From the NCBI RefSeq assembly GCF_900637185.1, contig NZ_LR134352.1, positions 3,524,001 through 3,588,000 of the forward strand: a stretch of 64,000 nucleotides of DNA, written 5' to 3'. A program made the translations under genes and the position numbers. Origin of the DNA: Nocardia asteroides (lineage in GTDB: Bacteria; Actinomycetota; Actinomycetes; Mycobacteriales; Mycobacteriaceae). The notes under the pieces are model-generated. The model did not search any database. It had not been told where the DNA came from and saw only the letters and a list, made by a program, of their open reading frames with translations. Positions within the stretch are counted from its first letter, which is position 1. Every line of letters begins with the position of its first letter. This document shows, one piece after another, positions 1-7,739 of this stretch.

Positions 1-231
1 ACCGCGCAGCTGGTCACCAATACCAAGGGCGGGGTGAGCACCCGGGTCGGCATGTCGATGGCGCCACCGCTGTGGATCGTGAACTTCGCGCTGATCTACG
101 TCCTGAATCCCACCCTCGCGGCGGGCATGCCCGCCTACTGGACGCCCATCCCGCCGCCGGTGGCCGACGCCATCGCGGCCAGCCCCACCGGTCAGGTGCC
201 GTACCGCGAGTACGCGGACTACTTCGGCTGA
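1..231 (+). CDS. C-terminal end of an unrecognised protein (partial)
   Basis: The reading frame is open from the first base and stops at a TGA at 229-231, so only the last 76 codons of a longer gene are present. The visible part has a hydrophobic stretch (around PLWIVNFALIYVLNP) that could be a membrane or buried segment, followed by a proline-rich tail ending in YADYFG. Codon use is typical for the region, which supports a real gene. I do not recognise the family from this tail. The gene runs convergently into the desaturase gene and overlaps its 3' end by 13 bp. Confidence 0.6.
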   Translation, partial: TAQLVTNTKGGVSTRVGMSMAPPLWIVNFALIYVLNPTLAAGMPAYWTPIPPPVADAIAASPTGQVPYREYADYFG

Positions 232-1271
232 GCGGCCGCGCGCAGCGGTGCGCCGACGTGATGCAGGTGCGTCAGCGCCTCGCGATAGGACGCGATCAGC
301 CCCGTCTCGTGGTACGGCACACCGATTTCCCGGCAATGGTCACGGACGATGACCTGGGCGTGGCGCAGGTTCGGCGTGGGCATGCTCGGGAACAGATGGT
401 GCTCGATCTGATAGTTCAGACCGCCCAGGGCGAGATCGATCATCGTGCCGCCGCGCACATTTCGCGAGGTCAGGACCTGGCGGCGGAGATAGTCGGGACG
501 GTCGTCGCCGGTCAGCGTCGGCATGCCCTTGTGGTTCGGGGCGAAGATGCAGCCCATGTACAGGCCGAACAGGCCCTGATGGACCGCGAAGAAGGCGAGG
601 GCCTTGCCCGCGGGCAGCACGGCGAACACAGCGGCCAGATACAGCGCGAAATGGCTGAACAGCAGCGCGCCTTCCCAGGCGCGATATTTCAGCTTCGCCT
701 GCCGCAGCGCGCGCACGCCGGCCACGTGCAGATTCAGGCCCTCCAGCAACAGCAGGGGAAAGAACAGGTATGCCTGAGCCTGTCCCAGCAGTCGCGGCAG
801 ACCACGGCTGGACCGTGCCTGCCGCTGGGACCAGAGCAGAATATCCGGGGCGACATCGGGATCGAGGTCCTCGTGATTCGGATTGGCGTGGTGGCGGGTG
901 TGCTTGTCCTGCCACCAGCCGTAGCCCAGACCGATCCCCCCGTTGCCGACCAGCCGTCCCACCAGTTCCGTCGGCCGGCGCAGCCGGAAGACCTGACGAT
1001 GGGCCACATCGTGCATGACCAGGGCGATCTGCGCGAAAGTGACCGCCAGGAACGCGGCGACCAGCAAGGTCCACCACGAATCGCCGACGACCACGAACGC
1101 CGCCCAGCCCGCCACGAACGCGGCCCCGACCAGGCCGAGCCGGACCGCGTAGTAACCGGGCCGCCGGTTCAGCAGTCCGGCGGCGGAGACCCGGCGCAAC
1201 AGGCGGGCGTAGTCACCGTCCGCGCCGCGCCGTGGCGGCGATGATTCGGGAACCAGGGAGGAAGTCGGCAT
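219..1271 (-). CDS. Membrane fatty acid desaturase (acyl-CoA/acyl-lipid type)
   Basis: This 350-residue protein is a di-iron membrane desaturase that introduces a double bond into a fatty acyl chain, probably of membrane lipids or acyl-CoA. The three histidine boxes are visible: HDVAH at residues 87-91, HTRHH at 124-128 and QIEHH at 288-292. The glutamine in the last box is typical of the front-end/linoleoyl-type branch. Hydrophobic segments lie around residues 42-82 and 160-245. There is no cytochrome b5 or ferredoxin domain, so electrons must come from a separate reductase. A purine-rich GGACGAG lies just upstream of the ATG at 1271. The family is certain; the double-bond position and substrate cannot be read from the sequence. 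Confidence 0.92.
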   Translation of the reverse strand: MPTSSLVPESSPPRRGADGDYARLLRRVSAAGLLNRRPGYYAVRLGLVGAAFVAGWAAFVVVGDSWWTLLVAAFLAVTFAQIALVMHDVAHRQVFRLRRPTELVGRLVGNGGIGLGYGWWQDKHTRHHANPNHEDLDPDVAPDILLWSQRQARSSRGLPRLLGQAQAYLFFPLLLLEGLNLHVAGVRALRQAKLKYRAWEGALLFSHFALYLAAVFAVLPAGKALAFFAVHQGLFGLYMGCIFAPNHKGMPTLTGDDRPDYLRRQVLTSRNVRGGTMIDLALGGLNYQIEHHLFPSMPTPNLRHAQVIVRDHCREIGVPYHETGLIASYREALTHLHHVGAPLRAAAQPK

Positions 1272-1456
1272 AGCTCGTCCTGACAGCGGAGGGGCGTGGT
1301 GTCGACATCCGACGCTAACGGCGGATTTCTCGTCGCTCGTAATCCTCTGGTATGACCCCGAATAGGACTGGGGTGTGGTTTTCGGCGTCCGCCGCCGTAT
1401 CGCGGAGTAAATTTGCAGACGGCACGCCCTTGTTCCCTCGATAGTGAGGTTCGATC

Positions 1457-1783
1457 ATGAGGACTCTCCGCACCACTCCCGCCGTGCTCGCCGCGCTCGT
1501 GTCGCTGGGTTTCGCCGCCGCCGGATGTTCGGTCTCGATCGGCACCGATACTGTCGACAAGGAGAAGGTGGCCGACCAGATCAGCACCCAGCTCGCCGCC
1601 CAAGTCGGGGAAACTCCCGACGAGGTCACCTGCCCCGAGGACCTGAAAGCCGAGCAGGGCGCCACCATCACCTGCACCCTGACCGAACAGGGCGCCACCT
1701 ACGACGTGAAGGTGACGGTCACCTCGGTCGACGACGACGACAATGTGAAATTCGATATCGAGGTCGCCGACGCGCCCAACTAG
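1457..1783 (+). CDS. DUF4333-type lipoprotein
   Basis: This is a 108-residue secreted lipoprotein. The N-terminus is a lipoprotein signal peptide with a lipobox ending in AAGC, so Cys24 should be lipidated and anchor the protein to the outer face of the cell membrane. The rest has the pattern of the DUF4333 family of actinobacteria: a small domain with two further cysteines (in VTCPEDL and ITCTLTEQG) probably forming a disulfide, and an acidic DDDD turn. The function of the family is unknown. A GAGG eight bases before the ATG supports the start. The neighbouring secreted protein lies convergently downstream. Confidence 0.85.
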   Translation: MRTLRTTPAVLAALVSLGFAAAGCSVSIGTDTVDKEKVADQISTQLAAQVGETPDEVTCPEDLKAEQGATITCTLTEQGATYDVKVTVTSVDDDDNVKFDIEVADAPN

Positions 1784-1797
1784 GACACCGCCACCGA

Positions 1798-2196
1798 TCA
1801 GCTTCCGGTCGCGCCCTGGGTGGCATTGCTGAATTGCGTCCTGGCGTCGTTGACGGCATTGCGCGGGGTGTAGAACGTCACCGTATTGCTGGTGTTTCCG
1901 CTCGCCAGCGGACATTCCACCCGCACCGCGTACGATCCCGGCGGAATCGACGGGATCACCAAGGCGGTGAACACCGCGGGCGCGGGATTCGCGTCGGGAT
2001 TGGGCACATTGTTCACGAACAGGGTGCAATTCATGGCCGGCGATCCGTCCCAGGAAATATTCCAGCTGTCGGAACCCTCCAGGGTGACCGAGATCGTCGG
2101 CGGTGTCGCGGCGACCGAAGGTCCGGCGCCCAGGCTGACACCTACCGCGACAAAGGGGGTGAGAACGGCGGCGATCCGCCCAGTACTCGCGTGCAT
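1798..2196 (-). CDS. Small secreted protein of unknown function
   Basis: This is a 132-residue protein with a clear signal peptide (MHASTGR followed by a long hydrophobic run and an AAT cleavage region near residue 31). The mature part is rich in Ser, Thr, Asn and Pro and contains two cysteines (MNCTLF and VECPLA), which suggests a small disulfide-bonded beta domain exported to the envelope or medium. I chose the ATG at 2196 because GGAGGA sits six bases upstream; the in-frame GTG at 2202 would overlap that site. The domain family is not recognised, and similar small secreted proteins are common in Nocardia. Confidence 0.7.
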   Translation of the reverse strand: MHASTGRIAAVLTPFVAVGVSLGAGPSVAATPPTISVTLEGSDSWNISWDGSPAMNCTLFVNNVPNPDANPAPAVFTALVIPSIPPGSYAVRVECPLASGNTSNTVTFYTPRNAVNDARTQFSNATQGATGS

Positions 2197-2418
2197 TGTC
2201 ACTCCTCCGGGAATGGGAATGGTGTGATGCTGCGCCCCGAAATCGGGCTGCGGTGTTTCGAACGCCGAATACCGGCATCAAGTGTCCGCTCCTCGGCCGA
2301 GCCGGTCAACACCGCGCACGATCGCGTGACGCGTCGCTGCGCGGGCGATACTGTTTAGAAACCGCGATCGGCGGTACCGCCACGAGAGAACGGACTTGCC
2401 GGAACAGAGGAGGACTTC

Positions 2419-2790
2419 ATGGGTTCGCAGGACATCATCGCGCAATTGCGGCAGGACATCACCACCGCGGGCGACGCCGGCGACGAAGCGACCGTGGCAC
2501 GGCTACGCGGGGAATTGGCGACCGCGCTGCGGGAAACCGGCGCCGGGTCGGCCGCGACCGTCACCGAGGACGACCTGCGGGCCCTGCTCGACGCCACCGC
2601 CGCCGACGCGCGACTGGTGCTGTCGGAAGGCAAGGTTGGCGTCCATTCCGGCACCGACTACGCCGGTGGCGGGCTGCTCGTCATCACCCGTGCCGACCTG
2701 CTCGACCGCGTCGGCTCACCGGCCGACGACCGCAAGCTCACCGAGACGGCGGCGTTGCTCGACACCGACATCCGCTTGCTCGGCGCCTGA
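2419..2790 (+). CDS. Hypothetical cytoplasmic protein
   Basis: This 123-residue protein has no signal peptide or membrane segment. The first half is predicted helical and charged (MGSQDIIAQLRQDITTAG onward); the second half contains a short beta-like stretch around GGGLLVITRADLLDRVGS. A strong ribosome-binding site (GAGGAGG) precedes the ATG at 2419. Codon use matches neighbouring genes, so it is probably real. I do not recognise its family and assign no function. It lies upstream of the NTF2-like gene, with 49 bp and a KstR-type operator between them. Confidence 0.65.
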   Translation: MGSQDIIAQLRQDITTAGDAGDEATVARLRGELATALRETGAGSAATVTEDDLRALLDATAADARLVLSEGKVGVHSGTDYAGGGLLVITRADLLDRVGSPADDRKLTETAALLDTDIRLLGA

Positions 2791-2815
2791 CCGGGCGGAA
2801 TAGCCCCACCGAATC

Positions 2816-2829
2816 TAGAACGCGTTCTA
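2816..2829. promoter_or_regulatory. KstR-type operator
   Basis: TAGAACGCGTTCTA is a perfect 14-bp palindrome that matches the TNNAACNNGTTNNA motif known for KstR, the TetR-family repressor of cholesterol catabolism in mycobacteria and rhodococci. It ends 10 bp before the start codon of the NTF2-like gene, a position suited to repression. A near match lies before the zinc-ribbon/thiolase genes at 33145-33158. The regulator itself is not in this window, so the assignment rests on the motif. Confidence 0.7.
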
Positions 2830-2839
2830 CACTGCGGCG

Positions 2840-3322
2840 ATGGACCTTGTCGCGATCGAGGAGATCAAGCGCCTCAAACATCGCTATTTCCGCACGCTCG
2901 ATCTGAAGCTGTGGGACGAGTTCGCGGACTGTCTCGCCGAGGACATCTCCGCGCGCTACGGCACCCAGGCCATGGACAAGCCGCTGCATTACGACAACCG
3001 CGCCGATGTCGTCGCGTTCATGGAGCAGAACCTCGGGTCCGGGATCGTCACGGTGCACATCGCCAACCATCCCGAGATCGAGGTCGACGGCGAGACCGCG
3101 ACCGGATCGTGGGCCTTCGAGGACACCGTGCTGGTCCCGGCCGCCCAGCTCCAGATCCGGGGTGGCGGATACTATTCCGACACCTATCGCCGGGACGCCG
3201 ACGGCGTGTGGCGCATCTCCTCGACCCGCTACGAGCGCATCTACGAAGCGGTGACCTCCCTGGCGGACACTCCGAGCTTCAAGCTGATCGCCAACCGCTG
3301 GGATCCCTCGCTCGCCCGCTGA
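2840..3322 (+). CDS. NTF2-like (SnoaL-type) protein, possible steroid-pathway isomerase or dehydratase
   Basis: This 160-residue protein has the layout of the NTF2/SnoaL-like superfamily: an N-terminal helix (DLVAIEEIKRLKHRYFRTLD), a WDEFADCLAEDI helix, then the curved beta-sheet with GSWAFEDTVLV, GGYYSDTYRRD and WRISSTRYERIY. The superfamily includes ketosteroid isomerase-like and bile-acid dehydratase-like enzymes and many proteins of unknown function. A KstR-type operator directly in front suggests expression with sterol catabolism genes; this is inferred from the motif, not from the protein. It sits alone, followed by a convergent TetR gene 19 bp away. Confidence 0.82.
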   Translation: MDLVAIEEIKRLKHRYFRTLDLKLWDEFADCLAEDISARYGTQAMDKPLHYDNRADVVAFMEQNLGSGIVTVHIANHPEIEVDGETATGSWAFEDTVLVPAAQLQIRGGGYYSDTYRRDADGVWRISSTRYERIYEAVTSLADTPSFKLIANRWDPSLAR

Positions 3323-3341
3323 CCGGCGCGTCCCGACACGG

Positions 3342-3947
3342 TCAGCCGTTGTGCCCGGCCTCGGCCGCGGGCGTCGGCAGATCGAGAATCGCGACGACCG
3401 TCGCGTGCACGCGGCGCTCGAGTTCGCCGGGCACGCTCGCGTCGAACTTTCCGTGCAGGTACAGGAAAGCCAGGCCGTGCACCATCGACCACAGCGCGGT
3501 GGCGAGAGCTTCTTCGTCGGAGTCCGGAAATGCTTTCCGCACAATCGATCTGACGTATTCGTGAATGGCGGTGGTGGCCGCCAGCCGGTCGGGGTCGGAC
3601 GGATCGCACGGTTCGGCGAACATGGCGCGGAACAGGCCCGGCCGGTTCAATGCGAAGCGCACGTAGGCGACGGCGATCGCCGTGAAATCCTCGGCAGTGG
3701 CCGGGGCGGTTCCCGCCGCCGCCAATTCCATGGCCAGGTCGCGGTATCCCACCGCGGCCACCGCCGACAGCAGCGCGTCGCGATCGGCGAAATGGCGGTA
3801 GGGCGCCGCGGTGGACACCCCCGCGCGCCGTGCGGCGGCACGCAGTGACAACTCGGTGGCGCCGTTCTCCTCGAGCAGCTCGATCGCCGCGCGGACCAGC
3901 GCGGTGGGGAGGTCGCCGTGGTGGTACGGCGTGTTCGTCGTTGCCAT
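3342..3947 (-). CDS. TetR/AcrR family regulator with WHG-type C-terminal domain
   Basis: This is a 201-residue transcriptional repressor. The N-terminus has the familiar YHHGDL opening, then the helix-turn-helix (LSLRAAARRAGVSTAAPYRH, roughly residues 33-52). The C-terminal ligand domain contains LWSMVHGLAFLYL, the Trp-His-Gly pattern of the WHG subgroup. A near-perfect palindrome lies directly upstream of the start, so autoregulation is likely. The target beyond itself is uncertain; the divergently placed region only holds a LysR remnant on the same strand. Confidence 0.9.
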   Translation of the reverse strand: MATTNTPYHHGDLPTALVRAAIELLEENGATELSLRAAARRAGVSTAAPYRHFADRDALLSAVAAVGYRDLAMELAAAGTAPATAEDFTAIAVAYVRFALNRPGLFRAMFAEPCDPSDPDRLAATTAIHEYVRSIVRKAFPDSDEEALATALWSMVHGLAFLYLHGKFDASVPGELERRVHATVVAILDLPTPAAEAGHNG

Positions 3948-3957
3948 GTCCCCAATT

Positions 3958-3979
3958 TAACAAGTGTCGACACTGCTTA
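3958..3979. promoter_or_regulatory. Probable TetR operator upstream of the 3342-3947 gene
   Basis: This 22-bp element is built on the perfect core AGTGTCGACACT (3963-3974) with TAA/TTA flanks; 18 of 22 positions are symmetric. It begins 11 bp upstream of the TetR start codon, as expected for an autoregulatory operator. Binding is inferred from symmetry and position only. Confidence 0.55.
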
Positions 3980-4018
3980 CATCGTGGGTAACTGCGGGTT
4001 CCTAGGTGGGGGCGTGGA

Positions 4019-4759
4019 TCAGTGGAGGACCGCCGGGGGATCGGTGAGCGCGGCGTCGAGGAACCGGCGAAGGGATCGAGAGGGTTCCGGCGTGCGCCGC
4101 CAGCCGAGATAAAGGGTCGACGGCGGGATGTCGGGAAGCCGCCGGTAGACGACGCCGGGATGGGGTGCGCGATGGGTGGCCAGCGCCGGAACCGCGCCGA
4201 TACCGCGGTCGGCGGCGACGAGCTCGATCCACTCGTCGAAGTTGCGGCAGGTGACCGTCTCCCGGTCCGGATCGGGATCCGGCCAGCAATCGGGGGTGGT
4301 GGTCCCCGATTCGGTGTTCACGACCAGCGGATAGTGCGCGAGGTCGGACCAGCGCAGCTCCGGGGATCGGGCGAGCTCGGAGCGGTTCGACACCGCCAGT
4401 ACCCGTTCCTCGGTCCCGATCGGCCGCCAGCGAATCGATCCGTCGGCGCGTCCGACGGTGCGGGCCACGGCGATGTCGATCACGCCGTTGCGCAGGTCCG
4501 TGGCCGGGTTGTCGCTGCGGACAAGGCTGACCTGGGCACCGGATCGCTCGTAGCGCGCCCGCGTGGCGGCGAACCAGTCGGTGGGTAGCAACCAGGAGAA
4601 CCCCACCCGCACCTGCGTCAGCGACCGCATCTCCGCCTGCAGTTCGGTCAGCTCGGTCAGGATGGCGCGGCTGCGCCGCAGGAACAGCTCGCCGTCGGCG
4701 GTGGGTGCGGCGCGTCGCGCGGAACGGTCGATGAGGGCGCAGTCGAGAATGCGGTGACC
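4019..4759 (-). pseudogene. LysR-type regulator lacking its DNA-binding domain
   Basis: About 246 codons of a LysR-family regulator are readable on the minus strand. They begin inside the last part of the helix-turn-helix domain (ILDCALIDRSARRAAPTADG), continue through the linker helix and the whole co-inducer domain (VRVGFSWLLPTDWF, IDIAVARTVGRAD, RGIGAVPALATH), and end with PPAVLH. A normal LysR protein is near 300 residues; the missing 45-50 are the DNA-binding helices. Upstream, the frame only continues as antisense of the MFS gene that begins at 4760. The gene therefore looks truncated by a deletion that joined it to the MFS start, and it can hardly work as a regulator. Confidence 0.75.
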
Positions 4760-5968
4760 ATGTCGTCTGCTTCCGCCTCCCGTCTCAGCGGGCCGCGTGT
4801 CGGCGTGGCCGCCGCGGCCGGCCTGGCGGCCGCGATGGGCGTCGGGCGGTTCGTCTTCACGCCGCTGTTGCCGATCATGACGGCGACGGCCGGGATCGGC
4901 GCGGCGGACGGAGCGGTCATCGCGACCGGCAACTACGCGGGCTATCTGGCCGGTGCGGTGCTGTTGACGAGAAGGCCGCACCTGAGCCGACGCGGCACCT
5001 TCCTGGCGTGGTCGCTGGTACTGGTCGTCAGCGAGGCGGCGATGGCGCTGTCGGCGCAGGTGATGATCCAGGCCGGATTGCGGTTCGTCGCGGGCGCGGC
5101 CAGTGCGGCGATCTTCATCGCCTGTGCCGCCACTGTCGCCCGGCACCGGCGTGACGGCGCGTCCTCGGGTGTGGCGTTCGCCGGTGTCGGCGTCGGTATC
5201 GCGATCAGCGGCGTGTTCACCCTGCTCGCCGGGAACTGGCTGTCCTGGCAGGGCATGTGGGTGGGATCGGCGATCGTGACCGCGCTGCTGCTGATTCCGG
5301 CCACGGCCCTCGACATCCGCGGCGAGACCACCGGCGGTGACCTGCCGCGAGACGGGGCGGGGCGCGATCGGCGGGTCCGGCGGGCCTGGGTGCTGCTGTC
5401 GGCCGCGTACTTCGCCGAGGGGCTCGGTTACATCATCGTCGGGACGTTCCTGGTCGCGGCGGTGGCCGGCGCCGGTGGCGGAGTGTCCACGGCCGGGTCG
5501 TCGCTGTGGATCCTGGTCGGCGTGGCCGCCGCGCCCGCGACGGTGCTCTGGCACCGGGTGGCCCGCCGCGTCGGTGCGGATCGGGCGCTCGTGGCGGCCC
5601 TGGTCGTGCAGTGCCTCGCGATCACGGCGCCGGCGCTGGACCGCGGTGTCCTCGCGGCGCTGATCGCCGCGACCGGCTTCGGGGCGACCTTCATGGCCAT
5701 CGTGATGCTCGCCGTCGAGGTGGGTGGCCGGTTGCCCGTCGCCCGGACCGCGGCGACGTTGACCGCGGTCTTCGCCGTGGGTCAGATGCTGGGACCGCTG
5801 GTGGTGGCGCCGGTGGTCGGGAAGTCCTATGCCACCGCGTTCGCGATCGCGGCCGGGATCGTCGCCGTGTCGGCGGTGCTCGCCGCGGCCGCGTCCGCGT
5901 CGCTGCGGGCGATTCCAGCGATGCCGGTCAGTCGCGCACCCCGGCGAACGCTGTCGCGATCGCGGTGA
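4760..5968 (+). CDS. YbfB/YjiJ-like MFS transporter
   Basis: This 402-residue membrane protein has about twelve transmembrane segments and the MFS signature near its N-terminus (AAAMGVGRFVFTPLLPIM), which is typical of the YbfB/YjiJ branch. It probably exports or imports a small molecule; the substrate is unknown. I start it at the ATG at 4760; a GTG two codons upstream is also possible. No ribosome-binding site is visible because the sequence before the start is coding sequence of the truncated LysR gene on the other strand. If a deletion removed the original divergent promoter, expression may be poor. The 3' end overlaps the convergent membrane-protein gene by 41 bp. Confidence 0.85.
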   Translation: MSSASASRLSGPRVGVAAAAGLAAAMGVGRFVFTPLLPIMTATAGIGAADGAVIATGNYAGYLAGAVLLTRRPHLSRRGTFLAWSLVLVVSEAAMALSAQVMIQAGLRFVAGAASAAIFIACAATVARHRRDGASSGVAFAGVGVGIAISGVFTLLAGNWLSWQGMWVGSAIVTALLLIPATALDIRGETTGGDLPRDGAGRDRRVRRAWVLLSAAYFAEGLGYIIVGTFLVAAVAGAGGGVSTAGSSLWILVGVAAAPATVLWHRVARRVGADRALVAALVVQCLAITAPALDRGVLAALIAATGFGATFMAIVMLAVEVGGRLPVARTAATLTAVFAVGQMLGPLVVAPVVGKSYATAFAIAAGIVAVSAVLAAAASASLRAIPAMPVSRAPRRTLSRSR

Positions 5969-6377
5969 CAACGGCCACGGTGATCGCGGCCAGGATCGTG
6001 ACGGCGCCGCCGGTGCTCAGATCGGCCCAGCCGACCATCATCAGGCCCAGTGCCGCGACGGTGAGGACCGCGTCGGCCAGTACCGCCGAGGTACCGAGCG
6101 AAACCCGGTCCATGATCGCGCGGGGGCGAACCGCCGTTGCCGCGCCGAGCAGCAGGAACGCCAGCCCCAGCACCGCCATGGCGGCGGCGGCCGAGCCGAC
6201 CGAGGCCCCGGCCACCGCGGACACCGCCAGGGCGACGCCCACCGCGGCCTGCGTGGCGCCGATTACGCGCAGGGTCCGGATCGGCGCGGAGTCGCCGCGC
6301 AGGAACCCCCCGCCGCGCGAACCGCCGCCGGTGCGGAAGGTGGTGGAAACGGTGTGGGTGGGAAGTGCGGTCGTCAT
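5928..6377 (-). CDS. Small integral membrane protein of unknown function
   Basis: This 149-residue protein has four probable membrane segments (around IGATQAAVGVALAVSAVAG, AAAMAVLGLAFLLLGAATAV, VLADAVLTVAALGLMMVGWA and VTILAAITVAVVTAIATAF). The short N-terminus is Thr- and Gly-rich and probably cytoplasmic. I use the ATG at 6377 because GAGGAG lies nine bases before it; the upstream ATG at 6386 directly abuts that site. Function is unknown. The upstream region (to 6480) contains the repeated half-site CAGTA on the minus strand, which may bind a regulator. Confidence 0.65.
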   Translation of the reverse strand: MTTALPTHTVSTTFRTGGGSRGGGFLRGDSAPIRTLRVIGATQAAVGVALAVSAVAGASVGSAAAAMAVLGLAFLLLGAATAVRPRAIMDRVSLGTSAVLADAVLTVAALGLMMVGWADLSTGGAVTILAAITVAVVTAIATAFAGVRD

Positions 6378-6536
6378 GGTGCCCATCTCCTCAAAGATTA
6401 CATCGCCATGCAGAATTACTGTCTACTGCAAAAATAGTCGATTCCTGCGGGGAGGCAACAGAGTCGGGGCATGAGAGCACTCACATCGGCGGAGGGCAGT
6501 GACGTGCGTTGCAGTGGGGCCGGAGGCGGCAGGAAA

Positions 6537-6569
6537 ACGCCGTCCGGCGGTGGGACTGCCGGACGGCGT
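6537..6569 (-). terminator. Rho-independent terminator of the esterase gene
   Basis: A perfect 12-bp stem (ACGCCGTCCGGC and its complement) encloses a 9-nt loop. On the minus strand it is followed by a TTTT run. It lies 13 bp after the stop codon of the esterase gene, so it most likely ends that transcript. Confidence 0.85.
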
Positions 6570-6581
6570 GGGGGAGCCTGA

Positions 6582-7535
6582 TCAGTGCAGGGCGTCGCGC
6601 AGGGTGTCCTGGGCCAGCTTGACGGCGGAGGTCGCGGCATGGGTCGAGCGCATCGAGTTGATCATCATGAAGTCGTGGATGATCCCGCCGTAGCGCACGT
6701 GGGTCACCGGGACACCCGCGGCGCGCAGTGCGGCCGCGTAGGCCTCGCCTTCGTCGCGCAGCACGTCGGCTTCGCCGGTGATCACCAGGGCGGGTGGCAG
6801 GCCCCGCAACTGCTCGGCCGTGGCGCGCAGCGGGGAGGCGTAGATCTCGGCCCGTTGCGCGTCGTTCTCGGTGTACTGGTCCCAGAACCACTTCATGCCC
6901 TCGCGCGTGAGGAAGTAGTGCTCGGCGAACTGGTGGTAGGAGCCGGTGTCGAAGTCGGCGTTCGTCACCGGGTACAGCAGCACCTGGTGGCTGATCCGGA
7001 CGTCGCCGCGGTCCTTGGCCATGAGGGCGAACACGGCGGACATGTTGCCGCCCACCGAATCGCCGGCGACCGCCAGCCGCGAGGCGTCCAGTCCCTTCTC
7101 GGCGCCGTGCGCCACCACCCACTGCGCCACGGCGTAGTTCTGTTCGATCGCGGTCGGGTACTTCGCCTCGGGCGACAGGGTGTACTCGGGGAACACCGCG
7201 GCCGCGCCCGCGCCCACGGCGAGTTCGCGCACCAGCCGGTCGTGGGTGTGGGCGTTGCCGAAGACCCAGCCTGCGCCGTGGATGTAGAACACCACCGGCA
7301 GCGGTCCGGTGGCCCCGGCGGGTTTGACGATGCGGACCGGCACGGTGCCCGTCGGCCCGCCCTCCACCGTGATCCACTCCTCGTCGACGTCCGGCATGTC
7401 GACGTCGCCGGACTGCACCTCGTCGACGGCCTTGCGGCCCTCTTCCGGGGGTAACTGGTAGAGGAACGGCGGGGTGTCGGTGGCCCGGCAGAACTCGGCG
7501 GCCTCAGGTTCGAGCACCGGCTCGATATCGGTCAT
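6582..7535 (-). CDS. Alpha/beta hydrolase, hormone-sensitive-lipase family esterase
   Basis: This 317-residue enzyme should hydrolyse carboxylic esters in the cytoplasm. It has the oxyanion motif HGAGW (86-90), the nucleophile elbow GDSVGG with Ser160, Asp257 in EADVLRDEGE and His287 in GGIIHDFMM, which form the full catalytic set of the HSL (family IV) esterases/lipases. The N-terminal cap helix region is present, so the length is normal. The gene is divergent from a TetR gene with 204 bp between them, containing a palindrome at 7563-7584; regulation by that TetR protein is likely. A strong terminator follows. Substrate unknown. Confidence 0.92.
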   Translation of the reverse strand: MTDIEPVLEPEAAEFCRATDTPPFLYQLPPEEGRKAVDEVQSGDVDMPDVDEEWITVEGGPTGTVPVRIVKPAGATGPLPVVFYIHGAGWVFGNAHTHDRLVRELAVGAGAAAVFPEYTLSPEAKYPTAIEQNYAVAQWVVAHGAEKGLDASRLAVAGDSVGGNMSAVFALMAKDRGDVRISHQVLLYPVTNADFDTGSYHQFAEHYFLTREGMKWFWDQYTENDAQRAEIYASPLRATAEQLRGLPPALVITGEADVLRDEGEAYAAALRAAGVPVTHVRYGGIIHDFMMINSMRSTHAATSAVKLAQDTLRDALH

Positions 7536-7562
7536 CGCAGTCTCCTTCGGTAGATGGAACTG

Positions 7563-7584
7563 GTGCCGGTCACGTGATCGGTAC
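7563..7584. promoter_or_regulatory. Candidate TetR operator between esterase and TetR genes
   Basis: A 22-bp sequence centred on the perfect 8-bp palindrome TCACGTGA (7570-7577) shows symmetry at 18 of 22 positions. It lies 28 bp upstream of the esterase start, in the divergent region shared with the TetR gene at 7740. Its role as operator is inferred. Confidence 0.5.
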
Positions 7585-7739
7585 TGCGGGGGACCGGCTT
7601 GTTCGGACGATCTGGCCCTCGGTCATGGCAGTGCGCTATTACCTGCATAGCACCGAAAATCGAGAACAAGCGTCCAGTCACGCCGTACCTGGAAAATTGC
7701 AGTCAAAGGTAAAAACGCCGCCGCTGGTAAGGTTGCCGG

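Noticed and set aside
4760..5971. Extension of the LysR frame through the MFS gene, giving a 650-residue protein
   Set aside because: The extra 400 residues are arginine/histidine-rich antisense sequence of the MFS gene. Only the LysR part has family features.
6387..6480. Repeated CAGTA half-sites upstream of the small membrane protein as an operator
   Set aside because: The half-sites are short and the symmetry is imperfect; too weak to list as a separate site.
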